DNA of 64,000 bases, from assembly GCF_034627025.1 (NCBI RefSeq), contig NZ_CP141048.1, positions 1,252,001-1,316,000 on the forward strand, written 5' to 3'. A program made the position numbers and the translations under genes. The notes under the pieces were generated by a model that saw only the letters and a program-made list of their open reading frames with translations, made no database searches and was not told the origin of the DNA. Shown here one piece after another: positions 60,584 to 64,000 of the stretch (within the stretch, counting starts at the first letter, position 1; each line of letters starts with the position of its first letter). This DNA is from Microvirga lotononidis. GTDB lineage: Bacteria; Pseudomonadota; Alphaproteobacteria; Rhizobiales; Beijerinckiaceae.

Positions 60584-61012
60584 GTGTGCTGCCCCCCATT
60601 CGTTCAGCGGTATGTCGATCAGGATCGTGACACCGTTCGTATGCAACGCGAGGCGGACAGCCTTCAACGAAAGGAGCCTGATCCATAAAGCCGATCCTTC
60701 ATTGGATCGAGCGTGGCAACAACAATCCCTACAGGCATTAGTTCCTTGATACCACGGCCCACGAAGGGGTAACTCTTCCTCTTGATGCAGGCCCGGAAGA
60801 GAGTCCCGTGCCGTTTGCATCACTGCACCGGGCCCCATGAATCCGCGCATGAAACGCGAGCGACAGATATCGCGTTTCGCTGCTCGCACGATTGCGAGAA
60901 CCGACGCAGCATACGTCTTGTTTCGAAGAAAGGCGCGGTGACGATCGCGTGATCGGCTCGCGCTGGAACCGAACCGGCAACCCCGCTGCTTTCAATCAAA
61001 AGAGCGCAGCGA
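60584..61012. other. Intergenic region, nothing recognised
   Basis: About 430 bp between two minus-strand genes. Short open frames are unconvincing. It should hold the LuxR gene promoter. Confidence 0.5.
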
Positions 61013-61303
61013 TCATTCCGGCTGGGCGTGCTCTTCCAGAGCCTGAATAAGCTCCATGCATTTCGCGGCGATAACGCCCGCCACCTTCGGATCACCATGG
61101 TAATGCCGCATGGCGACGGCATTCGCCTGCTCGAACAGGTCGGTCAGATTTCCGGAGATGAAAGGGCGGGAGCTCGGAAATTCGAAGCTCTTGGACTCGG
61201 AGCAGGGTTTCGATTTCACAGCCCGCTTCGGCTCGAACAACGTCAGCACTTCGCACCGATCGGCGATCTTCTTGAGATCCTTGAACGCGATGATCTCCGC
61301 CAT
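61013..61303 (-). CDS. Unknown 96-residue protein
   Basis: Begins MAEIIAFKDLKKIADRC and ends in a helical segment (VAGVIAAKCMELIQALEEHA). No family recognised; cytoplasmic. Coding supported by a clean start and composition. Confidence 0.55.
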   Translation of the reverse strand: MAEIIAFKDLKKIADRCEVLTLFEPKRAVKSKPCSESKSFEFPSSRPFISGNLTDLFEQANAVAMRHYHGDPKVAGVIAAKCMELIQALEEHAQPE

Positions 61304-61599
61304 GTCCTACTCCACGCAACGCATCGTGCCCCGCTTTATCCTCTTCCGACGCAAAGGTCATGGGGCCTGCGTCGAAAACGAGCGGTTCTTGAAAACCGTT
61401 CCAGAGAATAATCGCGAAGGACGGGAAAGTGATCGCTTTCTTCCGGATTAACCCGGCGTCGTGACGCACCTCATCTCGGAATTTCTGCCCATCGGCAGCC
61501 GGCTGAGGAACCTACCATGTCATCACGCGCTCCGTGCCGGTGGTCCTCAACGGATGGCCGTGGCGTTTCATCCCAACCGCGGCCAAGGCTGGTCCCGGA

Positions 61600-62019
61600 T
61601 CACCGCTCCCAGGAATGCCTGGGTCCAGCCGTCCGCCTCGCCCCATCGACGCTCCAGGCTCCCGGGCCGGTAAAGACGAAGAGCAAGAACACGAAGCAGA
61701 AGAGGATTGCCGCATCGCCGCCGTTGAGCGCCGGGTAGGGGCTGTGGGGAGCGTGGAACATCCAATAGGCCACGGCCATCTCGCCGGCGAGCAGGAAAGC
61801 CACGGGCCGGGTCAGGAAGCCGACCAGGATCAGGAAGCCTCCGACGAGTTCGAGGACGGCTCCGATCCCGAACAGGGAGAAGAACGGCGGCATGCCGCCC
61901 TCGGGCGGGGCCGGGAAGCCGAACAGCTTCTGCGTTCCGTGTTCCATGAAGAGCAGGGCCGCGACGATCCTCAGGACAGCCAGGGCGTGGGGGGACCAAC
62001 GATCCAGGGTAGCGAACAT
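61600..62019 (-). CDS. DoxX family membrane protein
   Basis: A 139-residue protein with four spans and DoxX hallmarks: LRIVAALLFMEHGTQKLFGFP near the start, GIGAVLELVGGFLILVGFLTRP, and MFHAPHSPYPALNGGDAAILFC. Members associate with redox and thiosulfate- or thiol-related functions; the exact role here is unknown. Confidence 0.88.
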   Translation of the reverse strand: MFATLDRWSPHALAVLRIVAALLFMEHGTQKLFGFPAPPEGGMPPFFSLFGIGAVLELVGGFLILVGFLTRPVAFLLAGEMAVAYWMFHAPHSPYPALNGGDAAILFCFVFLLFVFTGPGAWSVDGARRTAGPRHSWER

Positions 62020-62353
62020 GCGAGGGGAACTCCTGCTTGCGATCGGGATACCCAGGCAGGCCCGGATCTCCGCCGACCGGGTTATATGGCGCGCGGGAGG
62101 ATCAGGCCACGGCGCAGTCTTGCAGACAGCTCACGCTAAATTGAGGCCATCGGCTCGATCCTCGAGACGATCCAGCCTTGCCCGACGGGAGATTCGTGTC
62201 AGCCTCCCCTGGTCATGTCCGTCTCATCCGTCTCCCCCTTGTCCTGATGGGCCGCGAAGCGGCGTCGCGCAGGAGCATCCAGAGAGCACTGGAGGCCACC
62301 TCGCCTTGAGGGCCGGGATGGCGGGCAGGGCGGAGGCGGAAACGGAGGTCGGG
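62020..62353. other. Intergenic region, nothing recognised
   Basis: Divergent promoter region between doxX and the DUF1194 gene. No motif defined. Confidence 0.45.
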
Positions 62354-63151
62354 ATGGGTTTCAGGCGTCTCAGCATGGTCGCGGTTCTCGTGGCGGCATC
62401 GCTCTGGCTGCCGGCTTCCGCCGCGAGGGCGGAAACGGAAGTGGATGTCGCGCTCGTCCTCGCCGTGGACGTGTCCCGCTCCATGGACCCGGACGAGCAG
62501 GAGCTTCAGCGCCAGGGCTTCATCGAGGCCTTCCGCTCGCCGCAGGTGCACGATGCCATCAAGAACGGCATGGTGGGGCGGATCATCGTGACCTATTTCG
62601 AGTGGTCGGGCGTCGATTATCAGCGCGTCATCGTGCCATGGACCATCATCGACGGCCCGGACGCGGCCGTGAAGTTCGCCGACGGCCTGCAGGACAGCCC
62701 GATCGGCCGCCTGCGGCGGACGTCGATCTCGGGCGCCATCGACTTCGGAGCGAAACTGCTGGATCAGACCGGCGTCGAGCCGATCCGACGGGTGATCGAC
62801 ATCTCGGGCGATGGCCCCAACAGCAGCGGAAGGGGCGTCGTGGCGGTCCGCGACGAGGCCGTCGCGAAGGGAATCACCATCAATGGGCTTCCCATCATGC
62901 TCAAGCGCCCGACCGGCTTCGGCGACATGGAGAACCTCGATCTCTACTACAAGACCTGCGTCATCGGCGGACAGGGCGCCTTCCTCGTCCCCGTGCGGGA
63001 GCGGCAGCAATTCGCCGACGCGATCCGCACGAAGATCATCCGCGAGATCGCAGCCCTTCCGACGCCGTCCCTGATCCGGGAGGCCCAGGCGGAGCCGCCC
63101 GTCAGCTGCCAGGACGGGGAGCGGGGAACGTATCGCTGGGACCGGAACTGA
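62354..63151 (+). CDS. DUF1194 domain exported protein (VWA-like)
   Basis: A 265-residue protein with signal peptide MGFRRLSMVAVLVAASLWLP and cleavage near ARA. The body begins VDVALVLAVDVSRSMDPDEQ, a MIDAS-like DxSxS metal site of the von Willebrand A fold, and matches DUF1194. Periplasmic; probably a metal-dependent adhesion or chaperone-like protein. ATG follows GGAGG. Confidence 0.88.
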   Translation: MGFRRLSMVAVLVAASLWLPASAARAETEVDVALVLAVDVSRSMDPDEQELQRQGFIEAFRSPQVHDAIKNGMVGRIIVTYFEWSGVDYQRVIVPWTIIDGPDAAVKFADGLQDSPIGRLRRTSISGAIDFGAKLLDQTGVEPIRRVIDISGDGPNSSGRGVVAVRDEAVAKGITINGLPIMLKRPTGFGDMENLDLYYKTCVIGGQGAFLVPVRERQQFADAIRTKIIREIAALPTPSLIREAQAEPPVSCQDGERGTYRWDRN

Positions 63152-63205
63152 CGTCACGGGCCGGTCGGCCCCGTATAAGGGGCATGAACACGTCTCAGGC
63201 CAAGC

Positions 63206-64000
63206 TCATTCCAGGGTGATGTTGGCCGTCCTGATCACCTTCTCCCACTTGCTGCCCTCCTCCTGCATGTAGGCGGCCATCTCGGCGGGAGAGCTCTGGA
63301 GCACGTCGATGCCGGCGCCGACCAGCTTGTCGCGGATCTCCGCATTGCCGATCACGCTGCGATAGGTGGCGTTGAGCTTGGCGACGATCTCGGACGGGGT
63401 GCCGGCCGGCGCGACGAAGCCCTGCCAGGCCCAGGCCTCGAAGCCCGGCTGATTCGCCGCCACCGGCGGAACGCCGGGAAGGCCGGCGAATTCCTTCGGC
63501 GAAGCGACCGCGATCGCCTGGATCGGGCCGGACAGCTGCGAGCGGGCCGTGGCGAAATCGATGAACATCATGTCCACCTGCCCGGCCACCAGATCCTGCA
63601 CGGCCGGCGCGGCGCCCCGGTACGGCACGTGGGTGAGCTTGATCCCGGCTCCTTGACCCAGCAGCTCCGTGGCAAGGTGGAACGGGCTGCCCAGTCCTGG
63701 CGTCGCATAGTTGATGCGGCCGGGATTCTTCTTTGCCTCGGCCACGAGTTCCTGGACCGATTTCACCGGCAGCTTGTTCGTATTGACGAGGAGCACCAGG
63801 GCAAAGCGCCCGGTCAGGGAAATCGGGGTAAAATCCTTGTACGGGTCGAAGGACAGCTTCCGGTAAAGGGTCCGGTTCGTCGCGAAGGTCGCCGTATCGC
63901 CCAGGAGCAGCGTATAGCCGTCGGGCTCCGCCCGCGCGACCGTATCGGCTCCGATATTGGTGCCGGCGCCGGGCTTGTTCTCGATGACGAATTGCTGGCC
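63206..64000 (-). CDS. Bug-family tripartite tricarboxylate receptor, 5' end missing
   Basis: The frame is open to the window edge (264 residues seen), so the true start lies beyond 64000. Features include IENKPGAGTNIGADTVARA, DGYTLLLG, YRKLSFDPYKDFTPIS, GQGAGIKLTHVPYRGAAPAVQDLVAGQVDMMF and a typical C-terminus. These are periplasmic solute-binding proteins for tricarboxylates or aromatic acids. No TctA/TctB genes are visible here, as is usual for orphan Bug receptors. Confidence 0.9.
   Translation of the reverse strand, partial: GQQFVIENKPGAGTNIGADTVARAEPDGYTLLLGDTATFATNRTLYRKLSFDPYKDFTPISLTGRFALVLLVNTNKLPVKSVQELVAEAKKNPGRINYATPGLGSPFHLATELLGQGAGIKLTHVPYRGAAPAVQDLVAGQVDMMFIDFATARSQLSGPIQAIAVASPKEFAGLPGVPPVAANQPGFEAWAWQGFVAPAGTPSEIVAKLNATYRSVIGNAEIRDKLVGAGIDVLQSSPAEMAAYMQEEGSKWEKVIRTANITLE

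Noticed and set aside
1..64000. CRISPR array or cas genes
   Set aside because: No regularly spaced direct repeats and no Cas-like protein were seen. The IS66 TnpB here is unrelated to Cas12 ancestors.

Overview
The window looks like a chromosomal stretch of a GC-rich alphaproteobacterium of the order Hyphomicrobiales, most like the Methylobacteriaceae (Microvirga/Methylobacterium relatives). This is inferred from overall protein style, the caa3 oxidase and PQQ dehydrogenase cluster, the HWE-kinase CheB-CheR fusion, Bug-type solute receptors and many GTG/TTG starts. It divides sharply near 22.8 kb into a lower-GC mobile half (1-22.8 kb) and a GC-rich core half (22.9-64 kb).

Mobile half. Two genomic islands lie in tandem at the 3' end of a tRNA-Leu(CAA) gene (22784-22867, minus strand). 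A 14-bp copy of the tRNA 3' end recurs at 11618-11631, between two tyrosine-integrase genes that point away from each other. Element B (11618-22797) carries its integrase, a small membrane protein, an exported protein gene broken by an intact IS66-family element (13790-16595, 8-bp target duplication), a Rap1a/Tai-like exported protein, an AT-rich multi-pass membrane protein, a small serine recombinase with its operator-like palindromes, a receiver-domain response regulator, a zinc-motif/ParB-like gene pair and a HEPN-like protein. Element A (left of 11618, running off the window) holds an integrase-HNH-methyltransferase operon, a divergent HNH/GIY-YIG nuclease pair, a serine recombinase and a tightly overlapping operon of two small unknown proteins, a mini-HNH nuclease and a zinc-ribbon SF2 helicase, followed by another HNH gene. 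This density of nucleases is typical of anti-phage cargo, and the best candidates for an undescribed system are here.

Core half. 23-28 kb: YqaA, DsbB, a DSD1/D-threonine aldolase-type enzyme, an HNH nuclease, DedA, an M15-type peptidase. 28-39 kb: a divergent sugar locus, with a ROK repressor, a large PIG-L deacetylase and an EamA transporter on the minus strand, and a binding protein, two permeases, an argininosuccinate-lyase-like enzyme, an ATPase and a PfkB kinase on the plus strand; a palindrome in the shared promoter region is the likely operator. 40-48 kb: a respiratory island in which a PQQ dehydrogenase, cytochromes c and a caa3-type oxidase form one minus-strand operon. 48-53 kb: arginase, NDH-2-like dehydrogenase, an old-yellow-enzyme-family oxidoreductase and a Crp/Fnr regulator. 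53-58 kb: stand-alone CheB, a 1216-residue CheB-CheR-PAS-HWE kinase and a LysR regulator. 59-64 kb: small unknown proteins, a LuxR regulator with a degenerate receiver, DoxX, a DUF1194 protein and the 3' part of a Bug-type receptor.

A family of intergenic palindromes built on GAGCATCG / CGATGCTC recurs through the core half but was not seen in the islands.
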